Source: Pestalotiopsis fici W106-1 (taxonomy: Eukaryota > Ascomycota > Sordariomycetes > Amphisphaeriales > Sporocadaceae). From it: DNA of 64,000 bases. Positions 1-10,014 of this stretch are shown in pieces. The stretch lies in assembly GCF_000516985.1 (NCBI RefSeq), contig NW_006917107.1:1-64000 (forward strand), written 5' to 3'. A program made the translations under genes and the position numbers. Position 1 is the first letter of the stretch, and the number at the start of each line of letters is the position of its first letter. The notes below the pieces were generated by a model. It had not been told where the DNA came from. It was given only the letters and a program-made list of their open reading frames with translations, and did not search any database.

Positions 1-809
1 GGCTAATTTTATTCGCTATTTTTTACCTACTCTTTCGATTAAGCTTAAAATTAAATCCCCTACCTCCAAGCCTTTTTTTTTTACTTTTATTTAATTTATA
101 ATTTTACCGGCTATAAATATAAACTAAAAAAAAAGGAAAAAAGTCGTTATCGATATTTTAACTATAATATTTAATTTTTATCCTTTTAAATACCTTTTTT
201 TTTTGCTTCCGAAATATTAACGGTAAATATTAGTCGATTTTATATATATAAAAAAAGGATATTAATTAAAATATTACGCATTAATTATTATTATATTATA
301 TATAAAAATAAAATAAATAAAAAGAATTTAAAAAATATATAACGGTTATAAATAAAAAAATAAATAAATAGCCTATTACCGATACTAAATAACGAGCGAT
401 AAAAAATGCTTAAAAAACTAATAATAATTAAATCGTAATATTTAATATAAATAAAAAAAATAAATAAATAATATAATACCGCTATTATTAATTTATAATA
501 TTATTATTAAAAGGCTTAATAAATAGCCTTAAGGGAAATTTAATATAAAGGTACTAAAAATACCTATTAAAAATAGCTATAAAGGCTTAGCTTAAAATAG
601 CTTTATAAATCCTTTTAAGACTTATAAACCTTTATTTTTCGTTGCGTTTAGCATATAGGACTATTATTTATCGTTTTTTTAATTAAAATTATTCCTATAT
701 ATTTTAAGATTTTATATGCTATTTAATTAAAAACCATATAAAGGCCACAGCCTTACGGCTATCTATTTTAGGTGGGGTTGGTTTGGTTTGGTTTTTATTC
801 CCTATCTCA
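1..809 (+). mobile_element. RIP-degraded LTR retroelement, 3' part with 3' LTR
   Basis: The sequence is extremely AT-rich, with no usable reading frame, almost no CpA and retained CpG, as expected after RIP. Bases 541-809 align base for base with the clean LTR at 2734-3003. Every substitution is a C-to-T or G-to-A transition, plus one single-base indel. A purine-rich tract (aagggaaa) lies just before 541, where a polypurine tract sits upstream of a 3' LTR. I therefore read 541-809 as the 3' LTR of a plus-oriented element whose internal part is 1-540 and which continues off the window. The flanks of 541-809 show no target duplication, as expected for one end of a longer element. The element family is not identifiable. 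Confidence 0.7.
541..809 (+). repeat. RIPed LTR copy A
   Basis: This 269-bp LTR starts with TA (originally TG) and ends with CA. It differs from the copy at 2734-3003 only by transitions and one missing T in the GT-rich tail. It abuts the truncated flavin monooxygenase gene on its right. Confidence 0.85.
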
Positions 810-1949
810 CCATAGATCTGAATTGGACTGAGCATCTTCTGCGTCTGGAAACCTGTCGCTAGAACGATGGCGTCCGCATCAATTGTTTTTCCAGATTTGG
901 TCCGAACCCCAGTAGGAATAATCTCCTGAATTGGGTCGCCAAAGACGAGTTCCACATTGTCTCGATGGAGACACTGAAGGTATCCGGTATCATTGACTCT
1001 CCGCTTGCACCCGACTTCAATCTTTGGCACTAGAAACTCGGCATACTCAGCCGGAGCATTCTTTCGAACGTATTGCTCTGTAGCTGATTCATCTAGTGCT
1101 CGGCACGATGCTCCTTTCTCATTGTGAAAGGCTCGAAAGCCTCTCTCCTGTCTCCAATACAGGGATGCCCTGTACAGACGCATTGCCAGTGGAATATGTC
1201 GCATAGTCCACTTGAACATGGAAGAATACTGCGGGTTCTCTCGCTCGGCCAGCCAGTGGGGTTGATTGGCGAATTGAACCACCCTATTGACTGGTCGGGA
1301 ATCATCACTGATGACGGGGACAAATTGAGTCGCGCTACACCCATTGCCCACAACGACAACGTTCTTGCCTTCCCAGTCAAACGAGTGATCCCATTCCGCT
1401 GAATGGAATATTTTCCCTGTGAAAGCTGTTGCTCCGGGTATGGTGCAAGGCTTGGGAAGAGATAAGCCTCCTACGGCGGAGACTAATATCTTGCTTCGCA
1501 AGTTCAAGACCCTTTCGTCGTGTTGATTCTGAGCGACCGTAAACCAGCTGTTCGATCCCCCTTGCCACTCACTTGACTTAACGTACATAGAGAATTTGAC
1601 GTGCTTCTCAATCTCATACTGCTCACATACGCTCTTTAAGTACGCCAGGATTTCCGGCTGCATTGCGTACTTTTGTGACCAGTCATGTTTGAGAGCAAAT
1701 GAGAATGAGTAAAAGTGAGAGGGAACCTATCAAACTGTCAGCGGGATCTGAGTATTGTGCCATCACATGACGAAGACCAACATCGCAACCGCACCCAGGG
1801 TACGTGTTGGCTGACCAAGTACCACCCAGCTCCCTGGCCTTTTCAAGAATGATGAAATTTCTGGTCTTGTATTGGCGGATGAGCTGAATCGCTGTGCAGA
1901 TGCCAGAAATTCCTCCGCCGATTATGCAGACGTCCGCATATCGATCCAT
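810..1949 (-). pseudogene. Baeyer-Villiger-type flavin monooxygenase, 3'-truncated
   Basis: This would be an FAD/NADPH-dependent class B monooxygenase that inserts oxygen next to ketones or hydroxylates small organics. Exon 1 is 1949-1782, a 55-bp intron lies at 1781-1727 (branch CTGAC, acceptor ATAG), and exon 2 runs from 1726. The join restores the family sequence GCGCDVPSHFYSFSF. Visible motifs are an N-terminal FAD Rossmann motif (GGGISG), the BVMO fingerprint FTGKIFHSAEWD (FxGxxxHxxxWD), the NADPH Rossmann motif GNGCSA and a late ATGF motif. About 360 native residues remain; the family usually has 500-650. The frame runs into the LTR at 809 and stops at 719 after about 30 LTR-encoded residues, so the C-terminal third is lost. 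The body of the gene has no stops, suggesting a fairly recent disruption or a still-transcribed remnant. Confidence 0.85.
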
Positions 1950-2376
1950 TGTGCCGTCAAGTATCAGACCTTGGAAGCTATATGCACTGGTTGAGAACTA
2001 TTGATTATTGGCAATGTGAAAATATATGATAGTGTACCGTCAATCATAGCAAATGGTGATGCGTTAGGTCGAACCCCGTTTTGGGGTGAATTGGATCACT
2101 TAAATATAAGCAATACGTCAATCATGCGCGCTCGAAGTACAATCATAATATATGAAGCCTAAGCCTAGAGATCGATTTAGATCCGATACTTGCTGAAAGG
2201 GTTGCCATTTGCGGTAAGTTAGCCGAATATGTGTTTGTTGTAACTCGTCCCTGCAAAGTCTCCAGCCTGGCGCGGGGTCAAGATTGAAACTCGTGAGTGA
2301 AAGAGTACGGACTAAGCTTTTCCAGTTCACAAAAGTTCAAGAGTCTTAAGTAAGGCAACCCTCAGTATTGCGAGTC
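1950..2376. other. Divergent intergenic region
   Basis: The region lies between the divergent monooxygenase (minus) and HET-domain (plus) remnants. It is of ordinary base composition and presumably held both promoters. No reading frame with recognisable homology was seen. Confidence 0.5.
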
Positions 2377-3480
2377 ATGCTTTGCAGGGCATGCGAGTAC
2401 GTTTTAAAGGAAGTACAGAAGAAGCCAACCTATGCAGAATTTCGCCACCATGAAGCGTCCTCTGATCGGGAGAGGGCTGTCGCAGCAGGATGTCTACTCC
2501 GTCGACGTTTAAGCTGGCCTGACCGCCATTTTGGCTGCGAAAAAGAGAAGATGAGGCTGGTGGCGTTTATGACAAGTTATCTCTCGGAACCAAAAAATGT
2601 ATACCTCAAGATTGAAACGATACCCATCGTTCCTGTTTTTGTGGGTGACCAGAGATCATCCTGGAAGCAAGGCGGACAGTTCAGCTTGAGTCCTGCGATT
2701 GAAGAAAAAGGTCAGGACTCATGGCGCTTGCACTGATGTGGGGGCGCTGGAGATGCCCACTAAAAGTGGCTGTGGAGGCTTAGCTTAGAGTGGCTCTATA
2801 AGTCCCTTCGGGACTTATAAGCCTTTGTTTTTCGTTGCGTTTAGCATACAGGATCATCATCCATCGTTTTCTTAATCAAGACTGTTTCCACATATTTTGA
2901 GATTTTATATGCTATTTGATTAAAAACCACATAAAGGCCACAGCCTTACGGCTGTCCGTCTTAGGTTGGGGTTGGTTTGGTTTGGTTTTTGTTCCCCATC
3001 TCAGCACCCGCATCGAACGAGTCACTGAATCTTTCGTCAGGTCCTTTGTTAGATCCAGCCTATAACTATACCCTTACAAACATCGTTGGATCAAGCCAGA
3101 ACATGGGCCTTGCGCGCTACTGGATCGAAGAGTGCAGCAAAAACCACATTGCATGCAAAAGACCCAAGGTCCCTTCGAAACCAAATTGGCTCCCTACTCG
3201 ACTCATTCACATTGATAACGAGACCTCGCAACTTACTTCGCCTCGTGGTGGGCGCTGACCTGCCGCCCGGGAACTTGTACACAACCTTGTCCCATTGTTG
3301 GGGAAAGGTGAAGGACAAGCTTGTATTGATAGCGTCAAACGTGGTACCTATAAAAACCTTTTTCAGTGAAGTCCCAAAAAGCATTGCGGGGTTTGCAACA
3401 CCGACGGGTAAGACGGGTCCCACCTCGGGTGTACGGCATGAACGAACGGTCCGAAGGCCACTCCGGGTCCTTGATGACTC
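2377..3480 (+). pseudogene. HET-domain protein pseudogene split by a solo LTR
   Basis: Heterokaryon-incompatibility (HET) domain proteins trigger cell death on non-self recognition in filamentous ascomycetes. The N-terminal piece (2377-2733) has the typical opening: a CxxC-like pair (LCRACEYV), then HHEASS and an alanine-rich AAGC segment. The C-terminal piece (3004-~3480) has LARYWIEECSKNH, WLPTRLIHID, LRLVVGADLPPG and YTTLSHCWG, the hallmark start of the HET domain. The LTR at 2734-3003 interrupts them. The C-terminal piece changes frame near 3200-3230, and the frame also fails across the excised LTR. After about 3400 the expected IWID catalytic-like segment is absent. The gene is dead and eroded by at least one insertion, frameshifts and a likely deletion. 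Confidence 0.75.
2734..3003 (+). mobile_element. Solo LTR, unmutated copy B
   Basis: The element is 270 bp, begins TGATGTGGGG and ends CCCCATCTCA, so its ends are near-perfect short inverted repeats with TG...CA termini. GCAC is directly repeated on both sides (2730-2733 and 3004-3007), a 4-bp target-site duplication. Inside is a 10-bp perfect hairpin (2797-2806 with 2810-2819, loop ttc), followed by a GT-rich tail. It lacks internal retroelement sequence, so it is a solo LTR left by LTR-LTR recombination. Unlike the copy at 541-809 it shows no RIP. Confidence 0.88.
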
Positions 3481-3625
3481 TTAAGATGTAGTTAGTATAT
3501 GACGTTCCTTAGTAAAGTAGGCGACATAAAACACAGGTTCAGGATCCTTCGTAAGAAAGCATGACAAGATGAGATGCAGTGCTGACTAGATGAATTAGAG
3601 AACGACCCTAGTTAGATGGGCGAGC

Positions 3626-3633
3626 TATATAAG
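3626..3633 (+). promoter_or_regulatory. TATA box of the ABM monooxygenase gene
   Basis: TATATAAG lies 108 bp upstream of the ATG at 3741, a usual distance for a fungal TATA element. Confidence 0.5.
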
Positions 3634-3740
3634 CCAGATGAATAATCATTGAATGCCGCCTTTTTATAAAACAGTACGCAACCACCGCCTCTAATCAATG
3701 GATTTTTCAACTCCAACATCAAAGCAACAAAGACATCAAT

Positions 3741-4281
3741 ATGTCATATTTTAACCAATTTGTAACACTGCCAATCGCCGATGGCTCGTACGACAGAGCC
3801 ATCGCAGTCCTTGAGGCGCTCGCCGCAATGATTAAGCGCGATGTACCGGGATGCGTCGAACTCGTTATCTACAAGTCGGAGGACAGCGCAACTGGCGGGA
3901 TTAATATCACTCTATATGAAAAGTATGTTGTGCTTGTGACGTGTCGTTTCATTCGTACTTGCACAGTATTGTCAAAGTGCAGGAATAAGGGGAGCGCTTC
4001 TCAACACCTGGATATATCTTCTCTGTTGGATGCGAACAACTCAACTAATACAACAACATTACTCATACCTATCATATCTTTTCACAAGTATATTGCCTAG
4101 AAATGGGTGCTGACCATGATACGTCCGTCATAGATACGTCGACTCGGAGGCGCATAAGCAAATGGTGTCTTCGGCATCGTTTATGGACTTGATTAAGCCA
4201 TTAGTGGAGGAGAGGCTGCTGCGCGGAGAACATACCCAGACAACTGTCCATCGCGTAGGAGGATATATGCCCAACGAGTAG
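3741..4281 (+). CDS. Small ABM-domain monooxygenase-like protein
   Basis: Antibiotic-biosynthesis-monooxygenase (ABM) proteins are small ferredoxin-fold dimers that oxidise quinoid or polyketide substrates without a cofactor; some are catabolic or of unknown role. Exon 1 is 3741-3922, the intron 3923-4133 (donor GTATGT, branch GCTGAC, acceptor CATAG) and exon 2 4134-4281. The join gives a 109-residue protein with ITLYEKYVDSEAHKQMVSS across the splice site, the usual ABM pattern of a beta strand ending in EKY, then an EAH helix and a final GGYMP strand. The length fits the family. Its substrate cannot be inferred. Position beside the BVMO remnant and upstream of the P450 is compatible with a decayed oxidative pathway, but that is inference. 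Confidence 0.75.
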
Positions 4282-5353
4282 AGGATTTACCTCTAGTAAA
4301 AAGGGACGCAGTATACAGATGTTGCGATATACCGACAGGCTATGTCTGCACAATTAGAGCTTGTGGTGGTGGCGATATATAGTTAGTTATTGCGGGGTAC
4401 GAATTCAATATTGTTGATCAAGGTGGTGCTTTCCTATTGGAGTTTCAACTAGTCTGATATAGGTGTCAATGATGAGATATATTGATCTATGTTCTGCGCC
4501 TTCTAGTTTTCACGTGGTACACGCTTACTTGGGATAACCCCCGGAAGTCCCCGTATATCTATCTGAACACCGTTGTGTTGATCAGTGTGCTCAAGCGCAC
4601 CCTCGTGCATGGGACCTATGATCTACCATCTGACACTATGATTTATACGATCCGGTAATGCGACACAAAGACCTCGACTAAGCTCGTCTGTATAATGGGA
4701 GTTGCGCTCTCCAGGAGAAACGCTTGCGAGCTCCCCCTCAATGATCAATACGATTCATCCCGATCAGTCTATCAGTCGATCTACCGCTCGGGGATGGGTC
4801 CGCCGAGGATGAGATGGCTTTAGGTTCGTGTCAGTGCTCGTAGAACGCAATGGTGTTGATGTCACAGACAGGAGAATTGGCTCCCTAACCACCGTTCACT
4901 ACGGCCTATTCGGCACCAGGTCCGAAGTCAATAAAATCTTTTCCAGCGATCCTGTCCTCCGATTACCAGGATTAGAAAACTGGAACGAAGAGGGCTACTT
5001 CGTATCTACTCACAGAACTCAGGGCATGCAAGCCGTGAAGATCATTTGACGCATGACGATCCAGGACGACCTCTCGCATGTTATATGAAGAGCGCACTCG
5101 CCAACTCGAAACGAAATAGCGCGTCCATTCGGGTGAAAAGCTCGCGGATATTATTGATTCTATGATTCTTTCAGGATAGACTAGGACTAGAGGTATGATC
5201 ATACTTGCTCAAGGTATTGAAAGATAGACGCTGTGAGTGCAGTACGACAGAATGAACTTGTATTTTGTCTTCGCGAATCGTGGAAATATGATTTGTGTTT
5301 ATTTCTTACAATTCCTCCCTCCTCAGAATGTTATCCGCGGCATCTACCTAGTT
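4282..5353. other. Intergenic region with one unidentified ORF
   Basis: No recognisable gene. An open stretch at 4828-5049 (plus) encodes about 70 residues, including LPGLENWNEEGYF and STHRTQGM, that look protein-like. It begins without a good ATG, and stops lie immediately upstream. It may be the last exon or a remnant of an unknown gene. Confidence 0.3.
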
Positions 5354-6529
5354 TCAAAATCCCAACGTCTTCTCGTATTCTGCCGCTGCAGGTCCAATCG
5401 GCACCACAATCGTGTACGAAGCTCTCGAATCTTCTTCCGACACCCCATTGACCAAGTACAAGGGTGTCCTATCATTGTCAAAAAAGACCTTGGGCCTCTC
5501 CCTCCTGTAATAGTCAATAGAGGTGCCGTCGGTAAATTGCACCGTCGTATTGTACGCGGCCTTTTCCCGAAAGGTCCAAGGTCCCGTGTAGTTTCGCGCA
5601 AAGAGGTGCACTCCGACGTGAGGTCCCTTTTCGCCTCGCTCGGTGATATCGATCATGTAGTGTGCCAGAATGTGGAAGAATCCACGCTTGTCGCGCCATA
5701 GAAATGGGTCTTCGGTCCACGTCGGACTGTAGCTGGATGTGTTCCAGGTCGGCGTATAAGCGAGTTCATAGGGTGAAGTGTAGTTGTCTGCTCGGTATAT
5801 AAAGTTGTCTTCGAGTGCAAGTAGGATCTCGGACGTCTGGTTCGCCGCGGTGTAGAGAGGCATGGCGGCCGGGTTGGTTTTGCCCGTAAAGAGGCGCTTC
5901 GGGGCATCCCAGTTCACCAGGTCTGTAGATGTGGTTACGGACACATTGTTCAGAAGTGTCTCGGCCTTGCAAGTTGTTGGCAAATCGAGACCATCTCCAA
6001 TCGAGTATAGGAGATACTTTTGGTCAGCCTCGCTCCAGAACCAGGTTGGGTTGTGATGCCAGGCCGGTAGGACGTCTTGCTGCCAGGTGTAGGGCCCCGC
6101 AGGACCCGTGGTCGATGAGGCTCTGATGACGGTACTAAACGGCTTCCACCGGTTGAGACCACAGCCATGAGAGAATTGTGAAACAATCATGTGGAAGTGC
6201 GTCTTGTTGTTTCGATCTTGGATGATCTCACCACACCAGGAAGAGTTGCCTGCGCCGGTAATGTCGTAGAAATCAGAGCCGATATAGTCTGTGTGGTTAT
6301 ATCCCGATCCCTTCCTGGCAGGGTACAGGTCCAGCTCCCCGCAGTCTTCTGACCTCCATCCAGCGTCACAAGCACAACTGCCAGAATTGCAAACACCATT
6401 CAGACTGCAATCTTCATCAGTCGCACATGCCTTTCCGTGGGCTAGGAGGATGCATAACAAAGGGAATATGGTCATGAAGAAATGCATCATGACTCGGGAC
6501 AAATTTTTGCTCTTGCTAACAATCATCAA
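5354..6529 (-). CDS. Secreted EGF-like / five-bladed beta-propeller protein (GH43-like)
   Basis: Single-exon gene, 391 residues. A hydrophobic signal peptide covers about residues 15-35; M1 or M15 could be the start, and M15 gives a more typical signal. It is followed by one EGF-like module with six cysteines (pattern C-x5-C-x5-C-x4-C-x-C-x8-C). The rest resembles the five-bladed propeller of GH43/GH32-type glycosidases: NPTWFWSEADQKYLLYS, then TEDPFLWRDKRGFFHILAH, then a C-terminal RERPKVFFD segment. At least eight N-x-S/T sequons support secretion. The fold suggests a glycoside-binding or hydrolysing extracellular protein, but I cannot assign the catalytic triad or a substrate. The EGF-propeller combination is a known fungal architecture usually annotated only as EGF-domain protein. 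Confidence 0.75.
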   Translation of the reverse strand: MMIVSKSKNLSRVMMHFFMTIFPLLCILLAHGKACATDEDCSLNGVCNSGSCACDAGWRSEDCGELDLYPARKGSGYNHTDYIGSDFYDITGAGNSSWCGEIIQDRNNKTHFHMIVSQFSHGCGLNRWKPFSTVIRASSTTGPAGPYTWQQDVLPAWHHNPTWFWSEADQKYLLYSIGDGLDLPTTCKAETLLNNVSVTTSTDLVNWDAPKRLFTGKTNPAAMPLYTAANQTSEILLALEDNFIYRADNYTSPYELAYTPTWNTSSYSPTWTEDPFLWRDKRGFFHILAHYMIDITERGEKGPHVGVHLFARNYTGPWTFREKAAYNTTVQFTDGTSIDYYRRERPKVFFDNDRTPLYLVNGVSEEDSRASYTIVVPIGPAAAEYEKTLGF

Positions 6530-7218
6530 TACAAGAAATCATTTACCAGGTACAGTGGTACAATGTCGCGGACCTAGATCATTATTTGTCGTATGCATCT
6601 CACCCGAAAGACGTGACATCAGGACATTTTATACATACCATGTATTATGTCGAGAGATCGGCACTACTTCAAAGGTCGTCGCAGGTCCGTCCGAGAGTGC
6701 CAATAAAAATCAACAAATTGAGGCCCGGATGCGCAGTGCATTGTTGCTGTGGGTTTGGGAAGCTGTTCACCGCGTCGTCACATCTCGGGGGAGTGAATGG
6801 CGAAGGCAGGCAGAAGATGCACACCGAGTTGTCGTGGTATGGATAGATCAACAAGAGTGACGGCTGACTTGCGCCGATTGATCCGCGAATAATAGGTTGA
6901 AGGACTCCATATATAATATATCCGTCGGCTATTTTCTTTAACACGAGTTCGAGATACTGCTCCTGGTGCATTTTCATACCCTGCTAAAAGCACCTATAGA
7001 TGCGCAGTAGGCACCAACCTTGTAGGTAGTTGGCGCCTGAAACGCGGTGATAAAGTGCTACTAGGAAACATTTAGCCGCTCTAATGTACCTAGAAACCCC
7101 ACCCACTACTACTAGGGGTCATGGTTTGCATCTCGACATGAATACCTTGGACTCTCAAAAAGCCCCTGCATGCGCGAATATTTTGATTTTACAAACAAAA
7201 GGAGATTCAATAGTACAT
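6530..7218. other. Intergenic, promoter side of the EGF/propeller gene
   Basis: It lies between the start of the minus-strand propeller gene and the 3' end of the minus-strand P450. Only short chance reading frames are present. It presumably contains the propeller gene promoter and the P450 terminator. Confidence 0.4.
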
Positions 7219-8903
7219 TTAATTAGTAACCCAGCATTGTTCCGCCTTGGGGCTGATCAAGAAATGATTGACCATGTCCATAGATTCCGGTGTCGTCTGA
7301 GGTGCCAAGCGAGAACCTTTGAATGTGCGGAAGTATAGCGCCGTGCCATGGCGCAGCTCCATTCGTGCCAAGTGAATACCCAGACACGTCCGAGTTCCAG
7401 CACCAAATGGGTGAAAGGCGACCTTGCTCGATGCTTGGAACTCTCCCTTTTCCGTGAGAAACCTCTCTGGCACGAAGCTGAACAAATCAAAATTAGTCAT
7501 CTCGACATAGATATGCTCAGGAGTCGACGTCACTTACCTTTCGGGCGCATCGTAGATCCGAGCGTCACGGTGCAGACTGAATGCCTGGGTACTAACAGTG
7601 ATGCCTTCTGGAATGTAATAGCCACCGAGCGTTGCGCCACCCTTTGGCACGGTCCGTGGCAGTGCCCCAGGCGCGGCACCATACAACCTGAGCGTCTCTT
7701 CTATGACAGCAGACAAGTATGGGAGCTTCTTTAGATCTTCGTCGGTGTAGTCTTCCGGAAGTGCCCCCACCTCGGCCTCCAACTTGGCCTGAACGGCGCG
7801 GTGGGACAAGACGGCCCAAACGATATAGGTGAGGGTTACTGCCGTCGTTCCAGAACCGGCCACAATAAAGCCAGCAGCTTCAAACGCCACTTCGTAATCT
7901 GTCAAGGTGGCATCTTCTTTTTCATTCTCCGACACAATCCTGGAAAACATGTTGGCTCCCTTTATCCCATCAAATCGAACGCGCCTCATCGTCTCCTCTG
8001 CAAATCTCTGCACATCGGCATCAGCAGTGACAAAATCTTGTATCGCGCGGTTGGGAATATAGTGTAGCATCTTGGCCAACACGGGTAACTCGGAGTTAAA
8101 GCCCCCATACTTCGTGGCGTCTTCGATTTTTTGCATTGCTGAGGTTTTCTAGTTTTGAAGTTTTGAAATTTTAGAACTTGGCCGGTTCACTGGACGGAAA
8201 ATTGGGCAATATTTTCAGCTTACCTCTCCCTTATCCAACATTCCAAAAGGTTCTCCGAATGCGAGGTGGGAAATGACGTCTGCAGTCATGAGCGTCCACC
8301 ACTTGAAGACGTCGAGCTGGCCATCTCGAGACAACTCGTCCTTCATCTTGTCCACCGTCATCGAAATCTTGTCCACGATTACCGAGTCCCAGTTTTGCGT
8401 AATGGCTGAGTTACTGAATAGAGGAGCAAGCAGCCTCCGTCGCTTGGCATGTTCGTGGGGATCAATCATGGAAAAGACGTCTGCACTCTCTCCTTGCCGA
8501 AATGACGAATACCATGGACTCTTAAGATAGCCGCTACCACTGCGATGGATCTCTTGAAAGGCTGCCGGGTCTGCAATGGCGATTTCATGTGGAGAAATGC
8601 GAACAATTGGGCCATATCTTTGGTGCAAATCATGCACATAATGCATTCTTCGACCCAAGACTACATGTTTCTTCAACCAGAGATGGGTAAATCTTGCATA
8701 GAATGGACCAGGAATGCGACGTAAGGGTGTACGGTAAGCTCGCCATAGTAACTGGAATGGATATAAGTCAAAGTCAACAAGGTAAAGATGTAGACTAGAG
8801 TATTTACCTGGAGTAGCAGAACAGCCAGCGCCAAGCTGCCCGCCTGGAGGATAATCCCGTGGCTAGAGATTGAACTCATATCGTGCCCTTTCGAATCCGA
8901 CAA
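7219..8903 (-). CDS. Cytochrome P450 monooxygenase
   Basis: Membrane-anchored haem monooxygenase of the endoplasmic reticulum. Four exons: 8903-8808, 8751-8224, 8148-7538 and 7477-7219, with introns of 56, 75 and 60 bp, giving 497 residues, a normal CYP length. The N-terminal hydrophobic anchor is at about residues 17-33, followed by the proline-rich hinge RIPGPFYARF. The I-helix reads AGSGTT (about 305-310), ExxR is ETLR (359-362), the PERF motif is VPERFL and the haem loop is FHPFGAGTRTCLG with Cys443. All core motifs are present, so the enzyme should be active. The I-helix has Gly where many P450s have Asp/Glu. An in-frame ATG at codon 9 is an alternative start. Substrate unknown; nearby oxidative genes hint at secondary metabolism or detoxification. 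Confidence 0.92.
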
Positions 8904-9808
8904 GGAAATGGATCGATACTTTTCGTGTACAGAAGATGATTAAGCATGCGAGAATAGGAAATTGACAGTGCCGTACATGGAATCTTGCATGTTTATATAA
9001 CCCAGGTGTTCGGGAGTTCGCAATGTTCGGGCTGCGGCAATCGAGTGCCATGCCAATCAGTGGACTCCTCTATACCCCACAATCCGTCTATAAGGTCGCA
9101 ATGTCTCCATCGCGTTGCCCCATTCAGTAGCACAGACTTTGGTATTGGACAATAATGATTGGCATATTGCTCCTATGCCACGAGCCGCTGACTCAGCGGG
9201 CATATAGTCTTCCAGCGGCCCGTTCGGGATGGACGCCTGCGCGCATGTTTTGCTCCAGTATTCATTAGATTAGTGGCACATAATAAGAAGGGATCTGCTT
9301 CTTTAGCGTCCACTCGTTCCCGATAGGGCTTGCAACTTGTCGGTGCGGGGCACAGCTGAACCATTTCAGGGTGATTATACTGTCTGTTAGTTTTGATTCG
9401 GCCTGTTTAATGGAAAATATCTTTTCAATTTTGAACCTCAACTTTCTTGCCCTCTTCTCGTCCACTCGGGGTGTAGATGCTTCAACGCTGCTTGCTTTTA
9501 TTGACTCCTAGCTACGATTATCACACCATGTTTGCGCACCGTTTTCGTATATTTATAGTGGTGGCCTACACCGAGTCAAGTACTTGATTCTGCCCAGTGA
9601 ATTGATTACAAAGCCTTGCGCGCGTCACTATCGGTGATGCCTGGAGAACCGATTGCTAGGTGGTACATATTATTAAGTGGTAATGTTACCTACTAGACTC
9701 CGAATTCCCATGTATTCAATGCTGTCTTGAAGTACAAGATGCGACGGGGACAGAAACGGGTGGATTGGTATTAGCGGCGAGAGTGCTGATATCGCCAGAC
9801 CCAAAGTC
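8904..9808. other. P450 upstream region next to copia insertion
   Basis: A 0.9-kb unique region of normal composition containing the P450 promoter. No gene was recognised. The copia element begins at 9809, directly after the target duplication AAGTC at 9804-9808. Confidence 0.45.
8992..9000 (-). promoter_or_regulatory. TATA box of the P450 gene
   Basis: TTATATAAA reading on the minus strand, about 90 bp upstream of the P450 ATG at 8903. Confidence 0.45.
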
Positions 9809-10014
9809 TGTGGGAAATTAATAGGGACTTAGTGTATTTAGTATAAATAAACGGATCTGGCTATATAGGTTTAGTTAAATAAAGTGCACAAGACCTAATT
9901 GCCTCCTATAGCCCACCGGAAATAGCCGTTAAGCCGGAGGTCCCAGGGTCTAATGCTTTTATCCGTTAAAACGAAAGTTATACTTATTATTTTAGTTAAA
10001 ATTAACTTTCTATA
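9809..10014 (-). repeat. Copia LTR, left (3' LTR of the minus-strand element)
   Basis: 206 bp, starts TGTGGGAAAT and ends in a RIPed TATA (originally CACA). It aligns end to end with 14982-15187. Confidence 0.92.
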
